From Maricaulis sp965242785 (lineage in GTDB: Bacteria > Pseudomonadota > Alphaproteobacteria > Caulobacterales > Maricaulaceae), in NCBI GenBank assembly GCA_965242785.1, contig CBDETA010000004.1:1302001-1366000 (forward strand): a DNA stretch of 64,000 nt. Reading direction: 5' to 3'. Positions 1 to 10,782 of the stretch are shown piece after piece (position 1 is the stretch's first letter; every line of letters begins with the position of its first letter). The notes under the pieces were generated by a model, which ran no database searches, was not told the origin of the DNA, and saw only the letters and a list, made by a program, of their open reading frames with translations. The position numbers and the translations under genes are program-made.

Positions 1-565
1 CCAGCCCGACGCGCTCGATGACATGCCGCGGAAAGGGGTAGAACTCGCGCATCAGGATGGGAAAGAGGCCCAGCGGCGTGTCGAGCCGGAAGACCGCGGT
101 CCGCGCGTCCGGTGTCTCCACACCCAAAGCCTCGGGCGAGACGTCACCCCGATGGACCGCGCGGGCATTCGCCACGGCGTAGAAATCGCCCAGAATGGCA
201 AAGCTCTCGCGCGGGTCGACGATGCGGCGGGCCGACCAGGCGATGTCCTGCGCCGTCAGCGGATGTCCGTCCGACCAGACGAGCCCGTCCCGCAGACGGA
301 ATGTCCAGGTGAGGCCGTCGGGCGAGACGGTCCAATCTTCGGCCAGACCGGGCGCCAGGCCCCCATCGGGGCCGTACTCGGTCAGGCCGGCATGGATCTG
401 CTTGTAGACCAGCGCCGCCGAGGCGAATTCCCCGCGCGCCGGATCGAGGCTGTCAGGCAGGCCGGACAGGGCCACACGCAGCATGTCCGGCGGTGGCGCA
501 GATCGCCCGCACGCGGCGAGCGCGGTCAAAGCGGAGGTGGCAAGAAAGGCGCGTCGGTGCAGCAT
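1..565 (-). CDS. ABC transporter substrate-binding lipoprotein, family 5 (partial, C-terminus outside window)
   Basis: The reverse strand opens with an ATG at 565 and stays open to the window edge, giving about 188 residues of N-terminus. The start is a classic export signal: twin arginines (HRRAFLAT), a short hydrophobic run and a lipobox with Cys19 (LAAC). Downstream residues fit the family 5 solute-binding fold (oligopeptide/dipeptide/nickel type), for example GLPDSLDPARG, GLAPGLAEDWTVSPDGLTW and WSDGHPLTAQDI. The predicted product is a periplasm-facing lipoprotein that delivers a peptide or similar ligand to an ABC permease. The permease genes are not in the window, so the ligand is unknown. 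A stem-loop lies just upstream of the start, between this gene and the permease gene on the same strand. Confidence 0.85.
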   Translation of the reverse strand, partial: MLHRRAFLATSALTALAACGRSAPPPDMLRVALSGLPDSLDPARGEFASAALVYKQIHAGLTEYGPDGGLAPGLAEDWTVSPDGLTWTFRLRDGLVWSDGHPLTAQDIAWSARRIVDPRESFAILGDFYAVANARAVHRGDVSPEALGVETPDARTAVFRLDTPLGLFPILMREFYPFPRHVIERVGL

Positions 566-582
566 GGGCCGCGATGATGGGA

Positions 583-623
583 CGATTGCCCGCTGCGCTC
601 AATCCTGATGCAGCGGGCAATCG
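583..623 (-). terminator. Perfect 14-bp inverted repeat, candidate terminator of the DMT permease gene
   Basis: Arms 583-596 and 610-623 are perfectly complementary (CGATTGCCCGCTGC and its reverse complement) around a 13-nt loop. It lies just past the stop of the minus-strand permease gene and just before the minus-strand lipoprotein gene. There is no clear T-tract, so it may be a weak terminator or a transcript-stabilising hairpin. Confidence 0.5.
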
Positions 624-631
624 CGTCGACG

Positions 632-1513
632 CTAGCGGGTCACGGGCGCGGCGAGGGATGTCGGGGGTGCAGGGGCTGTCGGCCGGCTGAGCGCGATGGC
701 GCCGAGGATCAGGATCATGCCGGCCAGCTGCGGCGCGGTCAGGGTCTCGTCCAGCAAGCTCCAGCCCAGGAGTGTCGCGGACACCGGGCTGAGAAAGCCG
801 AGCAGGGTGGCATTGGCCGGGCCCAGGCGTTCCAGGCCGCGAAACCACAGCGCGTAAGTGGCCGCTGCGCCGATCAGACCGAGCCAGGCCATGCCGGCCC
901 AGCCGGCCGCGTCCAGCGCCGGCAGGCCGGGTTCCAGCCAAAGCGCCAGGGGCAGGAGCAAGAGGCCACCCGCCGTCAGCTGCCAGGCCGCCAGGGTGAG
1001 GGGTGGCACCGGCAGGGCCCAGCGCCGGGTCAGCACCGTGCCACAGGCCATCGCCAGCGCTCCGCCCAGTGCGGCCACAAGACCCATGGCATCCAGTTCC
1101 GCCTCGGCGGTCAGGACCAGAAGGGCAACGCCCATGAGGCCACCACAGGCGGCGATGATGGCGCGCGCGGTCAGGCGGCTGCCGAGCCAGAGGCTGGCCA
1201 GAGCGAGCACCATCAGGGGCTGGACCGCTCCGGCCGTCGCCGCGACGCCGCCCGGCAGGCGTTCGGCAGCCAGGAAGAGCAGGCTCCAGAAGACGGTGAA
1301 GTTGAGCCCGCCCAGCACCAACAGCCGGCCCCACCAGCGGCGCGGCGGGGCGGACCGCAAGAGCAGGATCAGCAACAGACCGGCCGGCAGGGCTCTGAGC
1401 ATGGACAGGCCGATCGGGTGCCCCTGGGGCAGGACTTGCGTGATCACGATGTAGGAACTGCCCCAGATGACGGGGGCCAGTGCGGTGAGGGCGAGATCGT
1501 TGAGCCGGGCCAT
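632..1513 (-). CDS. DMT-superfamily permease (EamA family)
   Basis: About 293 residues, almost entirely hydrophobic, with the roughly ten membrane segments expected of EamA drug/metabolite transporters. The N-terminus (LTALAPVIWGSSYIV) is the usual first helix of the family. I chose the ATG at 1513 because a longer upstream reading would overlap the preceding gene, and this start lies four bases after that gene's stop. Such proteins export or exchange small metabolites across the inner membrane; the substrate cannot be read from sequence. The tight spacing suggests co-transcription with the upstream cyclase-family gene. Confidence 0.85.
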   Translation of the reverse strand: MARLNDLALTALAPVIWGSSYIVITQVLPQGHPIGLSMLRALPAGLLLILLLRSAPPRRWWGRLLVLGGLNFTVFWSLLFLAAERLPGGVAATAGAVQPLMVLALASLWLGSRLTARAIIAACGGLMGVALLVLTAEAELDAMGLVAALGGALAMACGTVLTRRWALPVPPLTLAAWQLTAGGLLLLPLALWLEPGLPALDAAGWAGMAWLGLIGAAATYALWFRGLERLGPANATLLGFLSPVSATLLGWSLLDETLTAPQLAGMILILGAIALSRPTAPAPPTSLAAPVTR

Positions 1514-1517
1514 CGGT

Positions 1518-2549
1518 CTAGTCCAGCGGCAGGGCGAGCGGGCGCATCGGCGCGGCATCGGCTCCGCGCAGTTTCAGCGAGGCGGCGATGAAGGCAAACG
1601 CGTGGACACCGTCGGCGGCGAGGGCTTCCAGGTCGACCAGTTCCAGGATCGGAATGCCCGACTGGGCCAGCAGGAAGGTGTGGACCGGGACGTAATTGCC
1701 GGGGGTTTCGGACGGGAAGGCCTCGAAGGACAGCGTGTCCGTACCGATCACCATGGCGCCGGCGTCTGCCAGATAGCGGGCCGCGTCCATGCCCAGACCC
1801 GGCGCGTTCTCCATATAGTCCCGGGCCGAGCGGTAGTCCTGCATGCGCCCGGTCCGGATCAGGACGACATCACCGCTCTCAAGCGTCAGGCCGGCGTGTG
1901 CGAGGGCCGCCTCGAGATCGGCGGGGACGACGCGATGGCCGGGAGCCAGCTGCTCCACGCCCAGGGCTGCAGGCAGGTCGAGCAGGATACCGCGCGCGAT
2001 GATGGGCGGCAGGGTTTCGGCTCCAGCACGCTGCCAGCCCCGGTCGCCCAGATGCGTGTCCGCGTCGAACCCGTTCCAGATCTGCCCGTCCAGCCCGAAA
2101 TGGCTGAGGGCGTCGATATGGGTGCCGGTATGGGCGTACATGGAGAAGGCCGAACCGGAATAGCTCACACGGGCATTGGCCTCTTCGCCCACACCGACCG
2201 GGTCGTCGATCCGGGTGCCGCGCGGCGTGTGGGTCATCCACATGCGGTAGTGGGGATCGCCGGCCGCCTGCCAGCTGGGCATGCCGATGAAATACTCGAC
2301 CGAGAGATCATAGGTCATACCGCCGCGGATGCGCGAGAGGACCGCGGCACGGCTGTCTGCGGTCATCAGGTTGAGCCGGCCGATCTCGTCCGCCGGACCC
2401 CAGGGGCTCTGGGCAACGGTCCCGTCTGTTGACGCGGCGGCCGGGGCCGGCGATTGCGCGGTGGCAGTAGAGGCAGTGACGGTAGGGGCGCTGATGCCGG
2501 CGGCGACCAGCAGGCCGGCGAGCGCGTGCAGGGGGCGGATCTGTTTCAT
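1518..2549 (-). CDS. Secreted cyclase-family metal hydrolase (kynurenine formamidase-like fold)
   Basis: About 343 residues. The start at 2549 is preceded by GGGAGA and gives a signal peptide (MKQIRPLHALAGLLVAAG...). The metal-binding signature of the cyclase family is present near residue 140 as HTGTHIDALSHF, close to the usual HxGTHxDxPxH. The domain then continues to the C-terminus. Family members hydrolyse N-formyl or cyclic amide/ester bonds using a bound metal; kynurenine formamidase is the best-known member. An exported version is unlikely to be in tryptophan breakdown, so I leave the substrate open. It is followed by a permease gene and is divergent from a LysR regulator, its likely controller. 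Confidence 0.82.
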   Translation of the reverse strand: MKQIRPLHALAGLLVAAGISAPTVTASTATAQSPAPAAASTDGTVAQSPWGPADEIGRLNLMTADSRAAVLSRIRGGMTYDLSVEYFIGMPSWQAAGDPHYRMWMTHTPRGTRIDDPVGVGEEANARVSYSGSAFSMYAHTGTHIDALSHFGLDGQIWNGFDADTHLGDRGWQRAGAETLPPIIARGILLDLPAALGVEQLAPGHRVVPADLEAALAHAGLTLESGDVVLIRTGRMQDYRSARDYMENAPGLGMDAARYLADAGAMVIGTDTLSFEAFPSETPGNYVPVHTFLLAQSGIPILELVDLEALAADGVHAFAFIAASLKLRGADAAPMRPLALPLD

Positions 2550-2671
2550 GGTGTCTCCCGAATGCGGGCAGCGGGCGGTCAGGCCTGCCGCGTGTCGGTG
2601 GGGAGATAGGGGATCGATCTGGCGTGCATAATCGGCTAATGAGTGGCTATTCTTTTTACCCAGAGTGAACA

Positions 2672-3571
2672 ATGGATCGGTTTCAGGCCCTGCGGACCTT
2701 TCGGCGCGTCGTCGAGCTCAACAGTTTCTCGGCGGCAGCCCGGGACCTCGCCCTGTCGCCGGCGGCCGTGTCAAAACATGTGCGTGAACTGGAGGCCGGC
2801 CTTGGTGCGGCCCTCCTGGTGCGCACGACGCGGCGCCTGTCGCTGACCGATGCCGGCCAGTCCTATTTTCGCGATGTGACGCGCATTCTCGACGCGCTGG
2901 ATGAAGCCGATGAGGGCGTTTCGGCGGCGGCGCGGAAACCGGCCGGCCTGGTCAGGATGACGGCACCCATGTCGCTGGGGATTTTCGATCTGACGCGGCG
3001 CCTGGTGCGGTTTCGCGAGCGGTTTCCCGACATTCGCCTCGATATCGCCCTGGATGACCGGCCGGTTGACCTGGTGGAACAGGGGTTCGATCTGGCCATC
3101 CGCGGTAGCGGCGTGATGAAGGATTCAACCCTGCGGGGGCGCCGCCTGACCGCCATGAGCCGCTGTCTGATCGCGGCGCCTGCCTATCTCGACCGGCACG
3201 GCTGTGTGGATCATCCGGATGAACTGCAGGCGGCGGACTGCCTGTCCTACTCACTCGCGGCAGAGCGCGATCTCTGGCGCCTGTCCCGGGACGGCGAGAC
3301 CGTCGCGGTGGAGATCACCCCGGTGTGGCGGCTCAGCAATTCCCTGGCGCTGGTGGAAGCGGTGATCGCCGGTCAGGGTCTTGCCCTCGTGCCGCGCTTC
3401 CTGGCTGCTGAAGCCCTGGCCGAGGGGCGTCTGGTGGAATGCCTGTCGGACTGGCAGCCGGACACCCACACGCTGCACGTCCTCTATCCGGCGCACAGGG
3501 AGCATTCAGCGCGGGTGCGGGCGCTGGCCGATCATCTCATCGAGAGTTTTGCCGAGACGCCGCTGGGCTGA
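2672..3571 (+). CDS. LysR-family transcriptional regulator
   Basis: 299 residues with the standard N-terminal winged helix-turn-helix (MDRFQALRTFRRVVELNSFS, then AARDLALSPAAVSKHVRELE) and a periplasmic-binding-like effector domain (from about residue 90). Length is typical. It reads away from the cyclase-family gene with 122 bp between the start codons, the normal arrangement for a LysR regulator and its target. I could not assign a specific T-N11-A operator with confidence. It ends five bases from the convergent acetyltransferase gene. Confidence 0.92.
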   Translation: MDRFQALRTFRRVVELNSFSAAARDLALSPAAVSKHVRELEAGLGAALLVRTTRRLSLTDAGQSYFRDVTRILDALDEADEGVSAAARKPAGLVRMTAPMSLGIFDLTRRLVRFRERFPDIRLDIALDDRPVDLVEQGFDLAIRGSGVMKDSTLRGRRLTAMSRCLIAAPAYLDRHGCVDHPDELQAADCLSYSLAAERDLWRLSRDGETVAVEITPVWRLSNSLALVEAVIAGQGLALVPRFLAAEALAEGRLVECLSDWQPDTHTLHVLYPAHREHSARVRALADHLIESFAETPLG

Positions 3572-3576
3572 CCCGG

Positions 3577-4041
3577 TCAGTCGAGCGCCACTTCCAGCCA
3601 GGGCAGTTCGCGGCCCTTGAAGACGTCCGACGGGCGCAGGCCGATGCGCCGGGCGCCCATGTGCAGATAGGCCGGTTCGGCATAGGGATCGGACAGGATC
3701 GTCATCACCCGGTCGCCGCGGGCGCGCAGCTGGTCCTTGGCGTGTTCGAACAGGGCGCGTCCGGCCCCGGTGCCGATGGCGTCCGGCGAGACGAAGAGCA
3801 GGTCGAGCGTGCCGATCTCGCTGTCCGGATCGATCTGGCAGACGCCCAGAAGGCTGCCATCCTCGCGCTCGGCGACCGTGGTGTAGCCCGCGGCGATGGC
3901 TTCGGACGTGACCTTGAGATAGGGCGAAACGGCGGCCATGAAGGCGGCGTCATAGCCCCAATAGGCTTTCGATTTCAGGCACAGGCGCGAGAGCGCGTCC
4001 TCCTCTCCCGGCCGGGCCGGGCGCAGGCGGGCCGCGCTCAC
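3577..4041 (-). CDS. GNAT-family N-acetyltransferase
   Basis: 154 residues. The acetyl-CoA-binding motif A is visible around residues 85-105 (LLFVSPDAIGTGAGRALFEHA), preceded by the expected beta strand (SEIGTLDLLFV). Members move an acetyl group from acetyl-CoA to an amine of a small molecule or protein; the acceptor is not predictable here. It starts just after the secA stop codon (about four bases), so it probably rides on the secA transcript. Confidence 0.88.
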   Translation of the reverse strand: MSAARLRPARPGEEDALSRLCLKSKAYWGYDAAFMAAVSPYLKVTSEAIAAGYTTVAEREDGSLLGVCQIDPDSEIGTLDLLFVSPDAIGTGAGRALFEHAKDQLRARGDRVMTILSDPYAEPAYLHMGARRIGLRPSDVFKGRELPWLEVALD

Positions 4042-4045
4042 CCGA

Positions 4046-6796
<2,751 letters not shown>

Positions 6797-6971
6797 GGGA
6801 CCTGAGCTTTTAATACGACTACGACGGCCGTCTGCGTTCGGGTCCGTCCCGATCGCCGAGGACGCCAGCATTGCCTTGAAACGTTAGGGTGACTTAAGGA
6901 TGGGGAATATCTGTGTCAATCAAGCCGCGCCGCTGCGACGTCGCGGTCTTTGCTTGTAAGGGTCTGTCTAC
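6797..6971. other. Divergent intergenic region, secA / parvulin
   Basis: 175 bp between two divergent genes, so it must hold both promoters. I see no convincing operator, riboswitch or strong hairpin. An upstream Sec-monitor-type leader peptide gene (secM-like) is not evident. Confidence 0.4.
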
Positions 6972-7952
6972 GTGGTGATTTTGCGCAATTTGACCGGACT
7001 GCTCTTGATCACGACCCTGTTGGCCGTGGCGCTGGTGTCGTGCGGACCCGAGCCGCGGCGCGCGCCGGCGGCCAGCGAGGATCCTGCGGCCATGCTGTCG
7101 CCGGACGAGGCCGATCCCGTTGCCGCGCGGATCGACGGAACCCTGATCCGCCGCTCCGATGTCGAGCGCGAGGCCCTGGCCCAGGCGAATGGCGAGCTGG
7201 AGACGCCGCCGGCCCCGGGCGATGAGGAATTCGACCGCGTGCTGGAGGAGCTGATCGACCAGCGCCTGCTGGCACTGGAGGCGCGTCGCCGCGGCCTGCA
7301 CCAGTCCGAGGAAGCCCGCCGCCGGCTCGCCCTCGCCGAGGAGCGCATCCTGGGCAATGTGCTGGTGGAGACCGCGCTCAATGACGCCGTCACCGAAGAC
7401 ACCATCCGGCGCATCTATGAAGAACAGATCCGGCTGATCCCGCTGGGCGAGGAAGTCCGCGCCCGCCACATCCTGGTCGACACGCGTGCCGAGGCCGATG
7501 CCGTCGCCCTGCTGCTGGCCGAGGGCCGCGACTTTTCCGAACTGGCGGTGGCGATGAGCCAGGACCAGGCGACGCGGCTGGAAGGCGGTGATCTGGGCTA
7601 TTTCACGTCCCAGGGCGTTTTGCCGGCCTTCGGTGCTGTTGCCTTTGCGACTCCGGAAGGCGAGGTCTCCGAACCCTTCGAGACCGAGTTCGGCTGGCAC
7701 CTGCTGCAGGTCGTCGACCGACGCCGCCAGCCGCCGCCCTCGCTGGAACAGCTGCGGCCCAACATCGTCCGCTTCTACACCTTCGACCAGCTGGAAGCCC
7801 TGATCGACGGCCTGCGCGACACCGCGGAGATCGAGCGTCCGGACATCCGCATCGCGGCAGACCCGGACACCGATGCCCAGGGCGATGTGGTCCTCGATCC
7901 GCTGCCCGAAACGGGAGACAACGGGCCCGACTTGCCGGAAAACCCGCTTTGA
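6972..7952 (+). CDS. Parvulin-type peptidyl-prolyl isomerase, lipoprotein
   Basis: 326 residues starting at a GTG. The N-terminus is a lipoprotein signal with Cys24 (VALVSCG). A SurA/PpiC-type N-terminal helical region (about residues 50-150) is followed by one parvulin domain (about 160-255) with VRARHILVDTRAEADAV, GGDLGYF and FGWHLLQV. The protein would be anchored in the envelope and catalyse prolyl cis-trans isomerisation or act as a chaperone for exported proteins. Its position divergent to secA fits a secretion-support role. A proline/aspartate-rich tail of about 35 residues ends the protein. Confidence 0.9.
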   Translation: MVILRNLTGLLLITTLLAVALVSCGPEPRRAPAASEDPAAMLSPDEADPVAARIDGTLIRRSDVEREALAQANGELETPPAPGDEEFDRVLEELIDQRLLALEARRRGLHQSEEARRRLALAEERILGNVLVETALNDAVTEDTIRRIYEEQIRLIPLGEEVRARHILVDTRAEADAVALLLAEGRDFSELAVAMSQDQATRLEGGDLGYFTSQGVLPAFGAVAFATPEGEVSEPFETEFGWHLLQVVDRRRQPPPSLEQLRPNIVRFYTFDQLEALIDGLRDTAEIERPDIRIAADPDTDAQGDVVLDPLPETGDNGPDLPENPL

Positions 7953-8002
7953 CGCGCTTTTTACCAAGCGATTGCACGCCTTCTTAAGGGAGATCAGGCA
8001 GG

Positions 8003-8419
8003 ATGACGGCAGATGGCCCCAAACCGGTGATCCATGTCGCTGCGTGTGCCTTGCTGGATGCGGATGGCCGCGTCCTCATCGCCAGGCGCCCGGCGGGCAA
8101 GCCGATGGCGGGGCTGTGGGAGTTTCCCGGCGGCAAGATCGAGCCGGGCGAAACACCGGAGCAGGCCGTGATACGCGAGCTGAGGGAAGAATTGGGGGTG
8201 GAACCGTGCGAACGGTGCCTGCACCCCTTTGCCTTCGTCTCGCACCCCTATGACAGCTTTCACATCGTCATGCCGCTCTTCCTCTGTCGCACCTGGGACG
8301 GTTTCCCCCACCCGCGCGAAGGCCAGGAGATCGCCTGGGTCCGCAAGGAAAAACTCACCAGTTTCGACCTCGCCCCGGCCGACCGCCCCCTGGCCGCCGA
8401 AATCCGGGACCGTCTCTAG
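8003..8419 (+). CDS. mutT: Nudix hydrolase, MutT-type (deoxy)nucleoside triphosphate pyrophosphohydrolase
   Basis: 138 residues with a complete Nudix box, GGKIEPGETPEQAVIRELREELG (G-x5-E-x7-REVxEExG pattern, about residues 38-60), preceded by RRPAGKPMAGLWEFPGGK as in MutT. The expected activity is removal of pyrophosphate from 8-oxo-dGTP, preventing A:T to C:G mutations. It follows the parvulin gene by 50 bp. Its stop codon directly abuts the ATG of the small pilin gene. Confidence 0.92.
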   Translation: MTADGPKPVIHVAACALLDADGRVLIARRPAGKPMAGLWEFPGGKIEPGETPEQAVIRELREELGVEPCERCLHPFAFVSHPYDSFHIVMPLFLCRTWDGFPHPREGQEIAWVRKEKLTSFDLAPADRPLAAEIRDRL

Positions 8420-8578
8420 ATGCGCCGCCTCGCCAGCTTCCTGCGCGAAGAGCGCGGCGCCACGGCGATCGAATACGCCATGATCGGCGTCATCGTCTCC
8501 ATCGCCGCCGTGGCAGGGCTGTCGATCATCGGGCCGTGGGTGATGGACCAGATGACCTCGGCGGGATCGGCGTTTTAG
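8420..8578 (+). CDS. Flp/Fap-type small pilin subunit
   Basis: A 52-residue gene, starting at 8420 immediately after the mutT stop. The sequence has the type IVb Flp prepilin signature: a short basic leader (MRRLASFLREERG), cleavage site G/ATAIEYAMIG with the invariant Glu at +5, then a hydrophobic helix of about 20 residues. In related bacteria Flp subunits are processed by CpaA and assembled by the Cpa/Tad machinery into adhesive pili. No cpa/tad gene is nearby, so this is either an orphan subunit or one of several pilin paralogues. Confidence 0.85.
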   Translation: MRRLASFLREERGATAIEYAMIGVIVSIAAVAGLSIIGPWVMDQMTSAGSAF

Positions 8579-8603
8579 GGGCTCTTTGCGTTCACGACAT
8601 TTC

Positions 8604-8712
8604 TCCCGGAAGCGCGCAGCGCTATCCGGGACCTCTCGTCGGAAGCGCTTGGCGTGATCGGGGATCAGGAGGTCCCGGATCTCCGCCCGGCTTGCGCCGG
8701 GCTGCGTCCGGG
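8604..8712. repeat. Inverted pair of REP-like palindromic elements
   Basis: Two palindromes share the ends TCCCGGA...TCCGGGA: unit 1 at 8604-8631 and unit 2 at 8673-8712, the latter with an inner GCCCGG/CCGGGC stem. Unit 1 reads like a shortened copy of the reverse complement of unit 2, since both end ATCCGGGACCTC when aligned head to head. They therefore form a BIME-like inverted pair in the 190-bp space between the pilin gene and the convergent methyltransferase gene. Confidence 0.7.
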
Positions 8713-8766
8713 AAAATGGGAGAGGGGTGATGGGACGCTTTCCTCCCCACCCCGTGGGGAAGAAAA

Positions 8767-9693
8767 CTACTCCCCCGCCTTTTCCCCCAAACTCCGCTCC
8801 TGCACACCCAGCGCATCCGCCAGCCGGTGCGTCGCCGACCCGGGGCGTTTCGGTTTGGGCTGATCCGGGTGCGGGGCCCAGCCGGCGGCGTGGATGATGT
8901 CGAAGCTGGCGCGGATGCGGCCGTCTTCATCGGCGAACTTGGTGGCATAGAGTTCGGCGGCGCGCAGGAAGAGGGTGCGGCTGGCCGGGGTTTTGGGGCG
9001 GTCGGCGAGGATTGAGGTTTCGCCCATGCCGCGGATATCGGCCATCAGGGCGAAGATATTGTTGTAGCGCACGGTGACGCGGTCGATATCGGCCACCGGC
9101 ATGGCAAATCCGGCGCGCTGCAGCAGGGCCGCCATGTCGAAGGTGCCGGCAAAGGGCGAGACCCGGGCGGCGACCCCGCCCGTCAGCTCGCTCTCGGCAC
9201 TCATCAGGCACTGGCGCAGCTCGCTGAGCGTGCCGCCGCCGAGCAGGGCCATGGCGAAGAAACCGTCCGGCTTGAGGGCGTGATTGATCTGCACCAGGGC
9301 GCCGGGCAGATCATTGGTCCAGTGCAGGCCCAGCGGAGCGAGGACAAGCTCGAGGCTTTCCTCGGCAAAGGGCAGGGCCTCCTCGTCCAGGCACAGAGCC
9401 GGACCGTCCAGCGTGCGGGCGACGGCGGGGGAGAGATCGCTTTGCACCCACCAGCTCGCCTTGCCGGCGGCCGGGCGGGCGGCGAGTTCGTCCATCAGGC
9501 CGGGGCCGCCGCCCAGGATGGCTGCGCGGTCGAAATCGCGCGTGATGCTTTCCACACGATCACACATGTCATCGAATGCGCGCCGCACCAGAAAGTTGTA
9601 GTCTGCCAGCTTGCGCGCCGCGCGGTCGCGGCGGCGGCGCAACAGGGTGCGGTCGAACAGGCGGGGCGGCGTGGTGCTGGTCATGGCTGGCAT
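8767..9693 (-). CDS. Class I SAM-dependent methyltransferase, BioC/NDUFAF5-like
   Basis: 308 residues. The Rossmann methyltransferase region covers about residues 55-230, with a modified glycine motif AAILGGGPGLMDELA and the acidic/hydrophobic LELVLAPLGLHWTNDLPGAL characteristic of the BioC/NDUFAF5 group. The N-terminus (LADYNFLVRRAFDDMCDRV) also matches this group. Mitochondrial NDUFAF5 is a hydroxylase/methyltransferase-like assembly factor for complex I. A similar role, or modification of another small substrate, is possible but not shown. It is divergent from comF, 38 bp apart. Confidence 0.8.
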   Translation of the reverse strand: MPAMTSTTPPRLFDRTLLRRRRDRAARKLADYNFLVRRAFDDMCDRVESITRDFDRAAILGGGPGLMDELAARPAAGKASWWVQSDLSPAVARTLDGPALCLDEEALPFAEESLELVLAPLGLHWTNDLPGALVQINHALKPDGFFAMALLGGGTLSELRQCLMSAESELTGGVAARVSPFAGTFDMAALLQRAGFAMPVADIDRVTVRYNNIFALMADIRGMGETSILADRPKTPASRTLFLRAAELYATKFADEDGRIRASFDIIHAAGWAPHPDQPKPKRPGSATHRLADALGVQERSLGEKAGE

Positions 9694-9731
9694 ATGCCCT
9701 CTGGCCGGGGTGAGGAAAAGGGGAGAGCTGC

Positions 9732-10496
9732 GTGAGCCTGGCGATGCGCACCGGAACGCGGGTCCTGAAAACGCTGGCCGACTGGGCCTGGCCGCCGCAA
9801 TGCCCGCTGACCGGCGAAAGCGTGGCCCGCAATGGCGAGCTGACCGGCCAGGCCTGGTATGCGCTGACCTTTCTGGACGCGCCCTGGTGCGCGTCCTGCG
9901 GCCTGCCCTTTCCCTATCCGGGGGCGTCGGGCAGCGCGGCGCTGGCGCAATGCGCCGGCTGTATCGCCAAGCCGCCGGTCTTTGATGCCGCGCGTTCGCC
10001 GCTGGCCTATGACGAGATCTCCAAACGCCTGGTGCTGGGCTTCAAGCATGGCGGCCGGCGCGAACTGATCGACCGCTTCGGCCAGTGGATGGCGCTGGCC
10101 GGTGCCCGTGAGCTGGCGCAGGCGGATGCGCTGGTGCCGGTGCCGCTGCACTGGCGGCGCCTGTTTGCCCGGCGCTACAACCAGTCGGCCCTGCTGGCCG
10201 GGGCGATGTCGCGGGTGACGGGACTGCCGGTGCTCGCCGATGCCCTGCTGCGGGCCAGGGCCACGCCCAGCCAGGCGGGCCAGTCGGCGGGCTCGCGGCG
10301 ACGCAATGTGGCGGGGGCCTTCCGGGTGGTGCAGCCGGACCGCGTCCGTGACAAATCCCTGGTTCTGGTGGATGACGTCTTCACCACCGGCGCGACGGTG
10401 AATGCCTGTGCCCGGCAGTTGAAACGGGCCGGTGCAATTTCTGTATACGTTATGACATTGTGCCGTGTTGTCAGGTCGCGGGATGTGACTATCTAG
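9732..10496 (+). CDS. comF: ComF-family phosphoribosyltransferase-like protein
   Basis: 254 residues. An N-terminal double zinc-ribbon is visible as paired cysteines (PPQCPLTGE, CASCGLPF, CAGC). It is followed by a type I phosphoribosyltransferase domain with the PRPP-binding loop LVLVDDVFTTGAT near residue 215. ComF proteins are linked to natural transformation or single-stranded DNA handling in other bacteria; the reaction remains unclear. It is the first gene of a run with grxC, an amidase and DUF1178 on the same strand. Confidence 0.9.
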   Translation: MSLAMRTGTRVLKTLADWAWPPQCPLTGESVARNGELTGQAWYALTFLDAPWCASCGLPFPYPGASGSAALAQCAGCIAKPPVFDAARSPLAYDEISKRLVLGFKHGGRRELIDRFGQWMALAGARELAQADALVPVPLHWRRLFARRYNQSALLAGAMSRVTGLPVLADALLRARATPSQAGQSAGSRRRNVAGAFRVVQPDRVRDKSLVLVDDVFTTGATVNACARQLKRAGAISVYVMTLCRVVRSRDVTI

Positions 10497-10520
10497 GGCG
10501 CAGAAATCGGAGTTTGTTTC

Positions 10521-10778
10521 ATGGCTGCTGTCACCATCTACACGCGTCCCATGTGCGGTTATTGCGCCCGCGCGGTCTCGCTCTTGTCGTCCAAGGGCGT
10601 CGATTTCGAGGAGATCGATGCCGGCTTTGACCAGGCCAAGCGCGCCGAGATGGTCCAGCGCTCGGGCGGCGGGCGGACCTTCCCGCAGATCTTCATCGGC
10701 GACATGCATATCGGCGGCTGCGACGACATGATGGCGCTGGAGCGTGCCGGCAAGCTGGACGCGCTGCTGTCGGCCTGA
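10521..10778 (+). CDS. grxC: Glutaredoxin 3
   Basis: 85 residues, normal for monothiol/dithiol GrxC proteins. The active site is MCGYCARA, with the dithiol CGYC in place of the more common CPYC. The glutathione-binding cis-proline loop (TFPQIFIGDMHIGGCDD) is intact. It reduces protein and glutathione mixed disulfides in the cytosol. It lies 24 bp after comF and four bases before the amidase gene, so is probably co-transcribed. Confidence 0.96.
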   Translation: MAAVTIYTRPMCGYCARAVSLLSSKGVDFEEIDAGFDQAKRAEMVQRSGGGRTFPQIFIGDMHIGGCDDMMALERAGKLDALLSA

Positions 10779-10782
10779 TCCC

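Noticed and set aside
453..1334. 293-codon frame inside the DMT permease region on the same strand
   Set aside because: Rich in Pro, Arg and Gly with no membrane pattern; the overlapping frame has a clear EamA permease.
608..1591. 327-codon plus-strand frame opposite the DMT permease
   Set aside because: Gln/Gly/Arg-rich shadow; no signal, domain or ribosome-binding site.
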